Assembly (NCBI GenBank): GCA_029782365.1
Contig: JAKOUW010000190.1
Span: forward strand, 40,679-104,678
Reading direction: 5' to 3'
DNA: 64,000 bases
DNA from: Chloroflexota bacterium
Lineage (GTDB): Bacteria; Chloroflexota; Anaerolineae; Anaerolineales; UBA4823
Below, piece after piece: positions 1 to 9,033 of the stretch. Under the pieces are notes generated by a model that worked only from the letters and a program-made list of their open reading frames with translations, was not told the origin of the DNA and did no database searches. Position 1 is the first letter of the stretch; each line of letters begins with the position of its first letter. The position numbers and the translations under genes were made by a program.

Positions 1-2
1 CG

Positions 3-116
3 CCCGAGTGGCACCGCCTGACCGACCTGCCCGAGCGCTTACATGAAAGCGCTTTCGAAGCGCTGGGCGGGTACCTCGACAGTTTGCTGCAACGTTTCGA
101 CCGACTGGGGATATAA
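3..116 (+). CDS. C-terminal 37 residues of an unidentified protein
   Basis: The frame is open from the left edge of the window and ends at TAA (114-116). The 37 visible residues are Leu/Glu/Arg-rich and probably helical, ending in LGI. No family can be recognised from so short a piece. The stop codon lies inside the stem of a perfect inverted repeat shared with the convergent deacetylase gene. The start and most of the gene lie outside the window. Confidence 0.5.
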   Translation, partial: PEWHRLTDLPERLHESAFEALGGYLDSLLQRFDRLGI

Positions 117-150
117 ATAGGGCAGCCCAAGCCGCCCTATTTATATCCCC
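107..150. terminator. Symmetrical bidirectional terminator with 17-bp perfect arms
   Basis: Arms at 107-123 and 134-150 are perfectly complementary (GGGGATATAAATAGGGC and its reverse complement), with a 10-nt loop. The stop codons of both convergent genes (114-116 on plus, 141-143 on minus) lie inside the stem. It can fold on either transcript. There is no long U-run, so the strength of termination is inferred from the stem and the convergent context. Confidence 0.75.
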
Positions 151-995
151 TCAAACAGATCCTTTTCCTTCAGGCCAGCCGGCGCGGGCGGGAAGGCGCG
201 CATGAAAGTGTCTTCTTTGGGGAAGAGCTGCATGATCCAGCTCATTGGCCCACGGCGCGGGCCACCGGGGAGCTGGCTGGCATGGCAGGCAGAGGCGGTT
301 TCGCTTTGCTGCTCAGCGCCGTGGTAGCGCACGCGGGCATGGATGGGAAAATCACCCGATTCTACCAGGTCGAGGATATCGATGTCTTTATTGCGGCCAA
401 AATGGCGCGGGTCCTGGCCAATCAGGGGCATCAGGCGCACCGCCAGCTTGAACATGCTCTTGGGAAAAACGGTGTAATACAGCTTCACGGGCTGGTAAGG
501 CGCAAAGCCGCTGACAAAGCGCATGTCGCCTGCCAGGCTGAAAGCCTGCACGGTGGCCTGGTGAATATGGATGTGATCGGGGTGCTTATAACCGCCAATC
601 GGGTCGAAAGTGACAACCACCTGCGGCTTGAGCTGGCGCATATAATCCGCCACCCGGCGTGCCACAACATCCAGCGGTTGGTTGATCAGAGCGGAGGGGT
701 TCTGGTTGTCGGCGGAGCCGGGCATGCCAGAATCGCGATAATCCAGGAAATGCACGCCGGCCAGGCCGAGCGAGCTCGCCGCACAGCGCAGCTCGCTCTC
801 GCGCAGCTCGGCGATCGAGCTGAAGCCTTCCAGGTGCTTAGGGTCGACCGTGCCAACCTCGCCGCGCGTGGCGCAGATCAGGTGCACTGCCACGCCGTGC
901 GAGGCATAATATGCCAGCGTCCCGCCCATGCCGAAAGATTCATCATCCGGGTGGGCAAAGACAACTAACAGGGTTTGTTTGATTTTTTCAGGCAT
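141..995 (-). CDS. PIG-L family deacetylase (LmbE-like)
   Basis: The 284-residue protein carries the PIG-L zinc motif AHPDDE near residue 14, and PDHIHIH near residue 140 would supply the distal His ligand. The family removes acetyl groups from GlcNAc-type sugars or acts as amidases on thiol-sugar conjugates (mycothiol and bacillithiol enzymes). The substrate cannot be told from sequence. It is the last gene of a minus-strand operon, 11 bp after the CysO/ThiS-like carrier and downstream of lysine 2,3-aminomutase. A thiol-related role would fit a sulfur-carrier neighbour, but that is inference. No strong ribosome-binding site precedes the ATG. Confidence 0.85.
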   Translation of the reverse strand: MPEKIKQTLLVVFAHPDDESFGMGGTLAYYASHGVAVHLICATRGEVGTVDPKHLEGFSSIAELRESELRCAASSLGLAGVHFLDYRDSGMPGSADNQNPSALINQPLDVVARRVADYMRQLKPQVVVTFDPIGGYKHPDHIHIHQATVQAFSLAGDMRFVSGFAPYQPVKLYYTVFPKSMFKLAVRLMPLIGQDPRHFGRNKDIDILDLVESGDFPIHARVRYHGAEQQSETASACHASQLPGGPRRGPMSWIMQLFPKEDTFMRAFPPAPAGLKEKDLFEGI

Positions 996-1006
996 CGTTA
1001 ATCTTT

Positions 1007-1291
1007 CTACCAGGAGGCGCTGCCGCCGGTGATGCTGGGCATGATCAACACCTGGTCATCTTCTTTCAATTCGGTATCCAGGCCGTTGAGCACTTTAATG
1101 TTTTCCTGGTTGATAAATACATTCACAAAGGCGCGCAGCTCGCCCTTCTCATTGCTCAGGTGCGGGCGCAGCGCCGGGTGCTGGTTGAACAGCTCTTCAA
1201 CCACCTGGCGCACCGTCCGGCCAGCCGCCGGGATCAGCGTCTGGCCGTTGGTGTAACTGCGCATCAAAGCGGGCAGCCGGATGACAGGCAT
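1007..1291 (-). CDS. MoaD/ThiS/CysO-like ubiquitin-fold sulfur carrier with a tail after Gly-Gly
   Basis: This 94-residue beta-grasp protein most resembles CysO-type carriers: an RAFVNVFIN strand in the middle and a DDQVLIMPSITGG C-terminal strand. Such proteins carry sulfur as a C-terminal Gly-Gly thiocarboxylate for cysteine, cofactor or tRNA sulfuration. Here Gly89-Gly90 is followed by four residues (SASW), so a protease would have to expose the diglycine. The chosen ATG is 2 bp after the kamA stop; a longer in-frame start would extend 19 residues into kamA. No adenylyltransferase, CysM or JAMM protease is adjacent. Confidence 0.85.
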   Translation of the reverse strand: MPVIRLPALMRSYTNGQTLIPAAGRTVRQVVEELFNQHPALRPHLSNEKGELRAFVNVFINQENIKVLNGLDTELKEDDQVLIMPSITGGSASW

Positions 1292-1293
1292 CG

Positions 1294-2634
1294 TCACTCG
1301 GGTTTGGGCTCGTTGGCATCGCCAGAGCCAATCCCCAGCGGCACCCACTTGCTGCCGTCTTTCAAGCGGTGCTGGATGCCGTGCCGGTCGTGCAGCGTGT
1401 CGAAGCCCTCTGGCTTGATGAACATCTGCTCGCCCTGCAGCAGGCCGTGGATGCCTGACTGCCCTGGCTCGGGGCGTGCCAGGCGTCCTTTGGCGGCCTT
1501 CTTCGGGTCGTAATCCAGCGGCTCTTCGTAGGTGGTGATGTAGCCCTCGTAATTGCGCAAGATGATCTTGTGATCCGACATACTCAGCACATAGTTGGGT
1601 GAAACCGGAATCTTGCCGCCGCCGCCAGGGGCGTCAATGGTGTACTGCGGCACAGCATAGCCCGAGGTGTGACCGCGCAGACCTTCCATGATCTCGATGC
1701 CCTTGGCGACCGGCGTGCGGAAATGCCCTGCGCCTTCCACCAGGTCACACTGGTAAAGATAGTACGGGCGCACGCGGATGCGCACCAGTTTTTGCACCAA
1801 CTCGCGCTGGATATCGACGTTATCGTTCACCCCCGCCAGCAGCACCGACTGGTTGCCCAGCGGAATGCCGGCGCGCGTCAGCTTATCGCAGGCCTGTTCC
1901 AGCTCGGCGGTGATCTCGTTGGGGTGGTTGACGTGGATGTTCATCCAGAGTGGGTGGAATTTCTGCAGCATGTCGGTCAGTTCATCCGTGACGCGCATGG
2001 GCATGAAGACCGGCACGCGCGAGCCGATGCGCACGATCTCGATGTGCGGGATCTCGCGCAGGCGAGTCAGGATTTCTTCCAGCACCCTGGGCGCCAGCAC
2101 CAGGGGGTCGCCGCCGGAGAGCAGTACATCGCGCACTTGCGGCGTGCGCTTCAGGTATTCGATCTGCATCTCAAACTCGGCGCGTGAGAAGGTCGCCGAT
2201 GGATCGCCCACGATACGCGAACGCGTGCAGTAGCGGCAGTAGGAAGCGCACTGTGTGGTCACCAGCATCAGCACGCGGTCGGGGTAGCGGTGCACCAGGC
2301 CGGGCACAGGGGAATGGCGGTCTTCGGCGAGCGAGTCTTCCATCATGGCGGTGAACGGCACCAGCTCGCGGGCGGTGGGGATGACCTGCTGGCGCACGGG
2401 ATCCTGCGGATCATCGGGATCAATCAACGAGATGAAATAAGGGGTAATATCGACGCGGAACAAGCCAGGCGCGCTGAGCGCCTCGCGCTCACTGTCGGTC
2501 AACGTGATCACCTGGCTGATTTCATCGGCGGTGTTCAGCCGGTTGCTGAGCTGCCAGCGCCAGTTCAACCATTTATCATCCGCCACATCCCGGTAAATAG
2601 GAGCCCTTTTGGAGGAAAATTGACTTTTAGCCAT
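1294..2634 (-). CDS. kamA: Lysine 2,3-aminomutase family radical SAM enzyme
   Basis: The radical SAM cluster motif CASYCRYC is present (CxxxCxxC). A PGGGGK motif near residue 335 matches the PLP-binding lysine region of lysine 2,3-aminomutase. The 446-residue length is slightly above the usual ~415. The enzyme moves the alpha-amino group of lysine (or glutamate in some relatives) to the beta position using 4Fe-4S, SAM and PLP. An AGGAG site 8 nt upstream favours the ATG at 2634 over an in-frame ATG six codons earlier. No lysine-fermentation genes flank it, so compatible-solute (beta-lysine) or other use is possible. It heads a three-gene operon. Confidence 0.9.
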   Translation of the reverse strand: MAKSQFSSKRAPIYRDVADDKWLNWRWQLSNRLNTADEISQVITLTDSEREALSAPGLFRVDITPYFISLIDPDDPQDPVRQQVIPTARELVPFTAMMEDSLAEDRHSPVPGLVHRYPDRVLMLVTTQCASYCRYCTRSRIVGDPSATFSRAEFEMQIEYLKRTPQVRDVLLSGGDPLVLAPRVLEEILTRLREIPHIEIVRIGSRVPVFMPMRVTDELTDMLQKFHPLWMNIHVNHPNEITAELEQACDKLTRAGIPLGNQSVLLAGVNDNVDIQRELVQKLVRIRVRPYYLYQCDLVEGAGHFRTPVAKGIEIMEGLRGHTSGYAVPQYTIDAPGGGGKIPVSPNYVLSMSDHKIILRNYEGYITTYEEPLDYDPKKAAKGRLARPEPGQSGIHGLLQGEQMFIKPEGFDTLHDRHGIQHRLKDGSKWVPLGIGSGDANEPKPE

Positions 2635-2838
2635 TGTAAACTCCTGTTGCAAGAGGAAAACGCATTTCTAAAAACGATTGGTACGGTAAAACCAGGCCAG
2701 CCAGGGCCTGAAAGTGAAATTCTTCACACAGATGATACAAGCGCAGGGGGATCGTGATCGGTGCGGTAAAAACCGGCGATGCACTGCGACGGCAGGGTCA
2801 ACGAACAGGGTTTGTCCATCCGTACACCATCGAAGTCG

Positions 2839-3831
2839 CTAAGGGCTGAGCACAATTTCTTCACTAATCGTATAAATGATACCAGAAATTCGACTATCGC
2901 TGTAGGCATTGATGGTCAGGCGCACGGAGGTGAGAGCGGCAACCTGATAAGGAACCTCGACCGAAAAGGGGCTGTACTCCCCCGAGCCCCCGGGCAGGGC
3001 GATGAATTGACGGTAGCCGGGCTGGCTGCCATCCTTAGCTACCAACTGCACCAGGAGCGGCTGTTGGTTGAAAGCCCGGATGAACCCCGACACTACCAGC
3101 TTGCCACCCTGGATCAGGCGGTTGGGCTGCGGGTCGAGGATTACGAGCGGCTCAGTTTGATCTCCGGCCGGGGTAATGTCATTTTCGCCGACCGAGAGCA
3201 AGAGCAGGTCACGCGCCGCCAGGCTGACGGGGCGGCCGCTCTTATCGAACGTGCTGATCACCAGACGCCCGGTTTCCGCCACGCCGGGGATTTCGAATTC
3301 GACCTTTTCTTCCACGTACACCAGCTTGCTGGCATCGATATACGAGACGATCTTGCGCACCAGCAGGCGGCCATCCTCGCCAAACAGCTCGATACGGATG
3401 CGCCCATCCTCGCCGCTGCGCGCCCAGCCCCTGACGGTGAGCGGCGAAAGCACCTTAGAACCCGGGCCGGGCGACTGCACCTGGATAGCCGCCAGTGGGA
3501 TGCGCGGCGTGGGAGTGATGGTGGGCGTGCGTGAGGGCAAACCGCTGGGCGCCGGGCTGGTCAAAGGTGTGAGCGGGCTCAGCGTGGCGGTGGGCGTATC
3601 AGGGGATGTGGCGGTTTCCTGGGGGGTTGGGCTGGCCTCTTGCAGGAACGTTGGCGAGGGCGTAGCGCTCGGTTCGGGCGGTGTCTCGCTCAGGCGACGC
3701 GCGTACAGTGTGCCGGCGATCAGGGTCGGCACGATCTCCGTGGGCAGCCCCCCGACCTGCGGCGTCGGGCTCAGCATGCTGCACCCGGACAGGATTGCTC
3801 CCAGCAGGCAAAACAGCACGAACCGTTTCAT
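2839..3831 (-). CDS. Secreted lipoprotein with Thr/Pro-rich linker and two Ig-like domains
   Basis: The N-terminus (MKRFVLFCLLGAILSGCS) is a lipoprotein signal with Cys at the lipobox (LSGC). A low-complexity Thr/Pro/Ser linker follows (about residues 20-125). Then come two beta-rich repeats, each with a 'SPGPGSKVLSPLTVRGWA'-type opening, resembling Gmad2-like immunoglobulin folds that occur on surface and spore-germination proteins. The protein is 330 residues and probably anchored outside the membrane. No enzymatic motif is visible. An upstream in-frame start exists, but the signal peptide begins at 3831. Confidence 0.75.
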   Translation of the reverse strand: MKRFVLFCLLGAILSGCSMLSPTPQVGGLPTEIVPTLIAGTLYARRLSETPPEPSATPSPTFLQEASPTPQETATSPDTPTATLSPLTPLTSPAPSGLPSRTPTITPTPRIPLAAIQVQSPGPGSKVLSPLTVRGWARSGEDGRIRIELFGEDGRLLVRKIVSYIDASKLVYVEEKVEFEIPGVAETGRLVISTFDKSGRPVSLAARDLLLLSVGENDITPAGDQTEPLVILDPQPNRLIQGGKLVVSGFIRAFNQQPLLVQLVAKDGSQPGYRQFIALPGGSGEYSPFSVEVPYQVAALTSVRLTINAYSDSRISGIIYTISEEIVLSP

Positions 3832-3874
3832 CCAGCAGCAGGGACGGCTGCGAATAAAAGGCAAAGGGTGCGCT

Positions 3875-4810
3875 TCAGGCGACGCGCCAGCGCAAATTGG
3901 CGCCGCGCAGGCCGTTCAGCACTTCGGAGGCGATGTCTTCGGAGGCCCGGTTTTGCGCTTCCTCGGTCTGGGCGCCGACGTGCGGGGTAGCGATCACGTT
4001 GGGGTGCGCCACCAGCTCGGTCAGGCCGGGCGGTTCTTTGGCGAACACATCCAGGGCGGCAGCGGCGACCTGGCCGCTGTTCAGCGCCTTCAGCAAGGCT
4101 TCTTCTTCGATCACCCCGCCGCGCGCCGCGCAGATCAGGCGCACGCCGTGCTTCATCTTCGCCAGAGCCTGGGCGTTGATCAGGCCGCGGGTATCTTCGA
4201 TCAGCGGGACGTGGATCGTGATGAAATCCGATTCGGCGTACAACTGCTCCAGGTCGACCGGTTTGGCCACGCAGGCCTTGACCTCGTCAAAGGCCGGGTC
4301 ATAACCCAACACGCGCATACCCAGCATGCCGGCCCGCCCGGCGACGGCGCAGCCGATGTTTCCCACGCCGATCACGCCCAGCGTCTTGCCGTTCAGCTCC
4401 ACACCTTCCAACTCTTTCTTGATCCATTTGCCGGACTTCATCGAGCTGTCAGCACGCGGGATCATGCGCGCCACGGCAAACATCAGGCCGATGGTCAGCT
4501 CGGCCACGGCCAGGCTGGTGGAGACCGGCGCATTGACCACCACCACGCCGTGCTCCCTGGCGGAAACCAGGTTGATGTTATCCACGCCCACGCCGGCCCG
4601 CCCGACGACTTTCAGCCTTTTGGCAGCCCCGAAGATCTCGGGGGTCATCTTCGTCCGCCCGCGCACAATCACTGCGTCGTAGTTGCCGACGATTTTCAAC
4701 AGCTCATCCGCGCTGATATCGGCGCAGTCATCAACGGACGCGGCAGTGTTCAAGATATCCTTACCGCTGGCATGCAGGCCATCGGTCAACAAAACTCTCC
4801 AATCACCCAT
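3875..4810 (-). CDS. serA: D-3-phosphoglycerate dehydrogenase-like 2-hydroxyacid dehydrogenase
   Basis: The protein has the two-lobe D-2-hydroxyacid dehydrogenase fold: NAD-binding GVIGVGNIG, the arginine loop ICAARGGVIEEE, and the catalytic histidine in TPHVGAQTEEA. At 311 residues it is the short form that lacks the C-terminal ACT/serine-binding domain, so feedback inhibition by serine is not expected. PGDH starts serine synthesis from 3-phosphoglycerate. A GGAG site 8 nt upstream selects the ATG at 4810 rather than one seven codons earlier. Related dehydrogenases with other 2-hydroxyacids cannot be excluded. Confidence 0.85.
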   Translation of the reverse strand: MGDWRVLLTDGLHASGKDILNTAASVDDCADISADELLKIVGNYDAVIVRGRTKMTPEIFGAAKRLKVVGRAGVGVDNINLVSAREHGVVVVNAPVSTSLAVAELTIGLMFAVARMIPRADSSMKSGKWIKKELEGVELNGKTLGVIGVGNIGCAVAGRAGMLGMRVLGYDPAFDEVKACVAKPVDLEQLYAESDFITIHVPLIEDTRGLINAQALAKMKHGVRLICAARGGVIEEEALLKALNSGQVAAAALDVFAKEPPGLTELVAHPNVIATPHVGAQTEEAQNRASEDIASEVLNGLRGANLRWRVA

Positions 4811-5157
4811 GACAGATTCTCCAAACTTCATTCTTGATTTTATTCCCTTTCCTGGTGGAAAGCGGCTTACTGCCTATTTTACTCCAAAAAAAGAGCCCTT
4901 TGACAGCCGAGTGGTTGAATCACCCGCCCTGGCTAGGATGAAAGAAGCAAATCAAACAAACGCGAATGCGCTGCAATGAACAGGTCGCCGCGACCGGCAT
5001 CCGATAAATGCTGTGGGTCATGTGTCCACGACGCAGGCAGCGGAAAATTTTTTTCCTGTGTCTTTCCCAGCGGCCACCTGTGCTCTCAGATTGATCATCT
5101 CCTATGCTATAATCTTTTTAACTGGCTATCCTTACTCTTTTCTGACGGACAAACAGC
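4811..5157. other. Divergent intergenic region between serA and the zinc-ribbon gene
   Basis: This 347-bp stretch separates divergently transcribed genes. It holds an extended -10 promoter for the rightward gene (separate entry). An AT-rich TAAAAT box on the minus strand (4876-4881) could serve serA, but it lacks a convincing -35. No riboswitch, RNA gene or convincing small gene was seen. Confidence 0.5.
5105..5113 (+). promoter_or_regulatory. Extended -10 promoter (TGCTATAAT)
   Basis: TGC followed by a perfect TATAAT box lies 44 bp upstream of the zinc-ribbon gene's ATG. No good -35 is present at 17 bp, which is typical of extended -10 promoters. Confidence 0.6.
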
Positions 5158-5451
5158 ATGGGTTTTTTCGATCAACTGGCAAAATTATTTCAACCGAAGA
5201 CGCCGGATTTCAGCTTTTGGGTGAAAGTCAAGTGCAGCCGCTGCGGTGAGGTGCTGACGACGCGCGTCAACCTGGCCAATGACCTCAGCTCGGATTATTC
5301 CGATAACCCCAACGCCGACACCTATTACTGCCGCAAGGTAATTGTCGGCGATAAGCTGTGCTTCCAGAAAATCGAAGTCGAGCTGAATTTCAATTCGAAA
5401 CGCAGGCTCATCAACCGCGAGATCAGCGGCGGGGAGTTTGTGGACGATTGA
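5158..5451 (+). CDS. Small four-cysteine zinc-ribbon-like protein
   Basis: This 97-residue hypothetical protein has C26xxC29 and a second pair, Cys58 and Cys68, spaced as in small metal-binding ribbons. It is hydrophilic and has no signal peptide or membrane segment. It has its own extended -10 promoter and is convergent with methylmalonyl-CoA epimerase, 18 bp away stop to stop. I do not recognise the family; metal binding is inferred from the cysteines only. Confidence 0.75.
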   Translation: MGFFDQLAKLFQPKTPDFSFWVKVKCSRCGEVLTTRVNLANDLSSDYSDNPNADTYYCRKVIVGDKLCFQKIEVELNFNSKRRLINREISGGEFVDD

Positions 5452-5469
5452 GGCGAGCCGCCAACCGCT

Positions 5470-5880
5470 TCAGCGAGGTAGTTCGTACAATTCCACCATT
5501 ACACCGTTAGCGCTCTTGGGGTGGATAAAGGCATAGCGCCGCCCATCCGATCCCGTGCGCGGCTTTTCGTTGATCAACATAACGCTCCTGGCCTTCAGGC
5601 TGGCAAGCATGCCTTCGATATCATCCACTTCCAGGCAGATGTGGTGCATGCCCGGGCCGCGCTTTTCTAAAAAGCGCGCCAGGCCAGAATCGCTGCTGGT
5701 GGGCTTCACCAGCTCCACCTCGCTGCCTCCCACCGGCAGGAAAGCGATTTGCGCCTGCTCGGCGGGCACATCCTGGGTGTGCTCAAGCGCCAGGCCCAGG
5801 CCGTCGCACCAGAAGCTGGCGGCGCTTTCCAGGTCATCCACCAGAATGGCGATATGATCAATCCTTTTTATTTTTGCCAT
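5470..5880 (-). CDS. mce: Methylmalonyl-CoA epimerase
   Basis: This 136-residue VOC/glyoxalase-fold protein has the epimerase signature RIDHIAILVDDLESA near the N-terminus. Probable metal ligands are His9, His80 (MHHICLEV) and Glu130 (MVELYE). The enzyme interconverts (S)- and (R)-methylmalonyl-CoA in propionyl-CoA/succinyl-CoA metabolism. The methylmalonyl-CoA mutase large subunit lies just upstream on the same strand, supporting the assignment. The two genes are separated by a 132-bp region containing a gene relic. Confidence 0.92.
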   Translation of the reverse strand: MAKIKRIDHIAILVDDLESAASFWCDGLGLALEHTQDVPAEQAQIAFLPVGGSEVELVKPTSSDSGLARFLEKRGPGMHHICLEVDDIEGMLASLKARSVMLINEKPRTGSDGRRYAFIHPKSANGVMVELYELPR

Positions 5881-5935
5881 AAATCCTCATCTTTATATTT
5901 GTGTAGATGGGCATCGCCCAGGAAGAAAATTGAAA

Positions 5936-6000
5936 CCGACCGCCGAGTGCATTACTGACCTTGTAAGCGCAGCCAATTATTTGTTCGGTCAAACCGTGGT
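5936..6000 (-). pseudogene. Relic of a GxxExxY-family gene
   Basis: On the minus strand, codons here read HHGLTEQIIGCAYKVSNALG, the conserved N-terminal helix of GxxExxY proteins (PDDEXK-like family). The similarity stops immediately after; the expected catalytic remainder is missing and unrelated codons follow. About 20 codons survive between the mutase and epimerase genes. I read this as a decayed remnant; a chance match is less likely given the length of the motif. Confidence 0.5.
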
Positions 6001-6012
6001 GATCCACGGTGG

Positions 6013-7668
<1,656 letters not shown>

Positions 7669-7709
7669 TGGGTCAACCTCTTCTTTAACTTGTCTGGCTG
7701 CTCAGCGGA

Positions 7710-7751
7710 TTGATCAAGCCTTATTTTACGATAAAATCAGTATGTTATACT
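7710..7751 (+). promoter_or_regulatory. Candidate overlapping promoters upstream of the DUF1786 gene
   Basis: TTGATC (7710-7715) and TAAAAT (7732-7737) are 16 bp apart. A second, extended -10 TGTTATACT lies at 7743-7751. Either would give a leader of about 60-75 nt before the ATG at 7818. Confidence 0.45.
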
Positions 7752-7817
7752 TTCCGGTTAACACCAGATTCGGCGCGGCGGTTCGCCGCGCCTGTTCAGC
7801 AAGGACGGTTGGCAGGC

Positions 7818-8993
7818 ATGCAAATTTTAACGGTAGACATCGGCACCGGCACCCAGGATATTTACCTGTATGATTCGCGCCTGGACCTGGAAAATGGCCT
7901 GAAGATGGTGCTGCCCTCACCCACCATGATCGTACACCGCCAGATCAAGGACTGCACCCGGCAAGGGCAGCCGCTGCTGCTGACAGGTGTGACCATGGGC
8001 GGCGGACCCAGCCAGTGGGCGGTGGAAGCGCACTTGCAAGCCGGGCTGGCGGTATATGCCACGCCGGCGGCGGCGCGCTCGTTCAACGATGATCTTGATA
8101 AAATCGCCGAGCTGGGCATCCAGTTGGTCGGCGATGACGAGGCGGTGGCCCTGGCCCGCCGTTGCTGGCAGGTCGAGCTGAAAGATTTCGACTTCAGCGC
8201 CATTGCGCGCGCCCTGGCGGTTTTTGGCGTCGATCTGCGCCAGTTGGAGGCGGCGGCGGTGGCTGTCTTCGATCACGGCAACGCCCCGCCGGACATTTCC
8301 GACCGCCAGTTCCGCTTCGATTACCTGGATAAACAGATCAGCACCCACCCACACGGCGGGCACCCGCTGAGTGATTTCGCTTTTCGAGCCAACCAGGTTC
8401 CGGCCAGCATGACCCGCCTGCAAGCGGTGGCGGCTTCAGCCGTAGCCGATCCAGCTTACCCATCTGGCCTGCCTCTCGTGGTGATGGACACCGCCCCGGC
8501 TGCCGTGCTGGGCGCGCTGTATGATCCCCGCCTGGCGGCCCGCCAGCGCCTGCTGGTCGCCAACGTGGGCAACTTCCACACCCTGGCTTTCCGCCTGGGA
8601 TCGCAGGGCATCGAGGGCGTCTTCGAACACCACACCGGCCTGCTGTCGCTCCCCCGTCTGGAACAACTGCTGGTCAGCCTGGCAGATGGCAGTTTACGGC
8701 ATACTGATGTCTTCGACGACCACGGCCACGGCGCTTTGGTGTACACCCCTGCCGAGTTGAACCTGGCGGAAGGCGAGTTCGGCGTGGCGGTCACCGGCCC
8801 GCGGCGCAACCTGCTGCGCGGCTCCAGCCTGCGCCCGTATTTTCCGGCGCCGTTCGGCGATATGATGATCGCCGGCTGTTTCGGCCTGCTGGCTGCCGCG
8901 GCCGATGTCCTGCCCGAGCTGGGCGAGACTATTCGCCAATCGCTGGCGGGCGCCGGGGGGGCTGGCACACCACCCTGGGAAGTAGATGCTTGA
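7818..8993 (+). CDS. DUF1786 protein, ASKHA-like N-terminus
   Basis: The 391-residue protein begins MQILTVDIGTGTQDI, a phosphate-binding-type loop like that of actin/Hsp70/sugar-kinase (ASKHA) folds. It continues with the VTMGGGPSQWAV and VVMDTAPAAVLGAL segments typical of DUF1786, sometimes named as pyruvate formate-lyase activating-like in archaeal genomes. It has no CxxxCxxC radical SAM motif, so that name is not supported. Its biochemical function is unknown. The chosen ATG begins at the conserved strand; upstream in-frame codons overlap the promoter region. It is co-directional with the aldo/keto reductase, 40 bp away. Confidence 0.75.
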   Translation: MQILTVDIGTGTQDIYLYDSRLDLENGLKMVLPSPTMIVHRQIKDCTRQGQPLLLTGVTMGGGPSQWAVEAHLQAGLAVYATPAAARSFNDDLDKIAELGIQLVGDDEAVALARRCWQVELKDFDFSAIARALAVFGVDLRQLEAAAVAVFDHGNAPPDISDRQFRFDYLDKQISTHPHGGHPLSDFAFRANQVPASMTRLQAVAASAVADPAYPSGLPLVVMDTAPAAVLGALYDPRLAARQRLLVANVGNFHTLAFRLGSQGIEGVFEHHTGLLSLPRLEQLLVSLADGSLRHTDVFDDHGHGALVYTPAELNLAEGEFGVAVTGPRRNLLRGSSLRPYFPAPFGDMMIAGCFGLLAAAADVLPELGETIRQSLAGAGGAGTPPWEVDA

Positions 8994-8996
8994 AGC

Positions 8997-9012
8997 GGCG
9001 CCTTGCGGCGCC
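8997..9012 (+). repeat. Short GC hairpin between genes (GGCGCC-TTGC-GGCGCC)
   Basis: A perfect 6-bp GC stem with a TTGC loop lies just after the DUF1786 stop. No U-run follows, so it is more likely an RNA-stability or processing hairpin than a terminator. Confidence 0.35.
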
Positions 9013-9033
9013 AGAAATGCTACTGGAGGTTAG

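Noticed and set aside
3176..4837. A 553-codon open frame on the plus strand
   Set aside because: It runs antisense to the lipoprotein and phosphoglycerate dehydrogenase genes, has low-complexity sequence and no family motif. It is a by-product of GC-rich codons on the other strand.
4900..4905. TTGACA on the plus strand as a -35 box
   Set aside because: No acceptable -10 lies 15-19 bp downstream; the region is GC-rich there.
4976..5249. Two overlapping short open frames upstream of the zinc-ribbon gene
   Set aside because: They cross the predicted promoter, have no ribosome site and overlap each other and the real gene in other frames.
5452..5469. UGA at the end of the zinc-ribbon gene as a selenocysteine codon (because selA is present)
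   Set aside because: The few codons after it show no domain continuation and run into the convergent epimerase gene.
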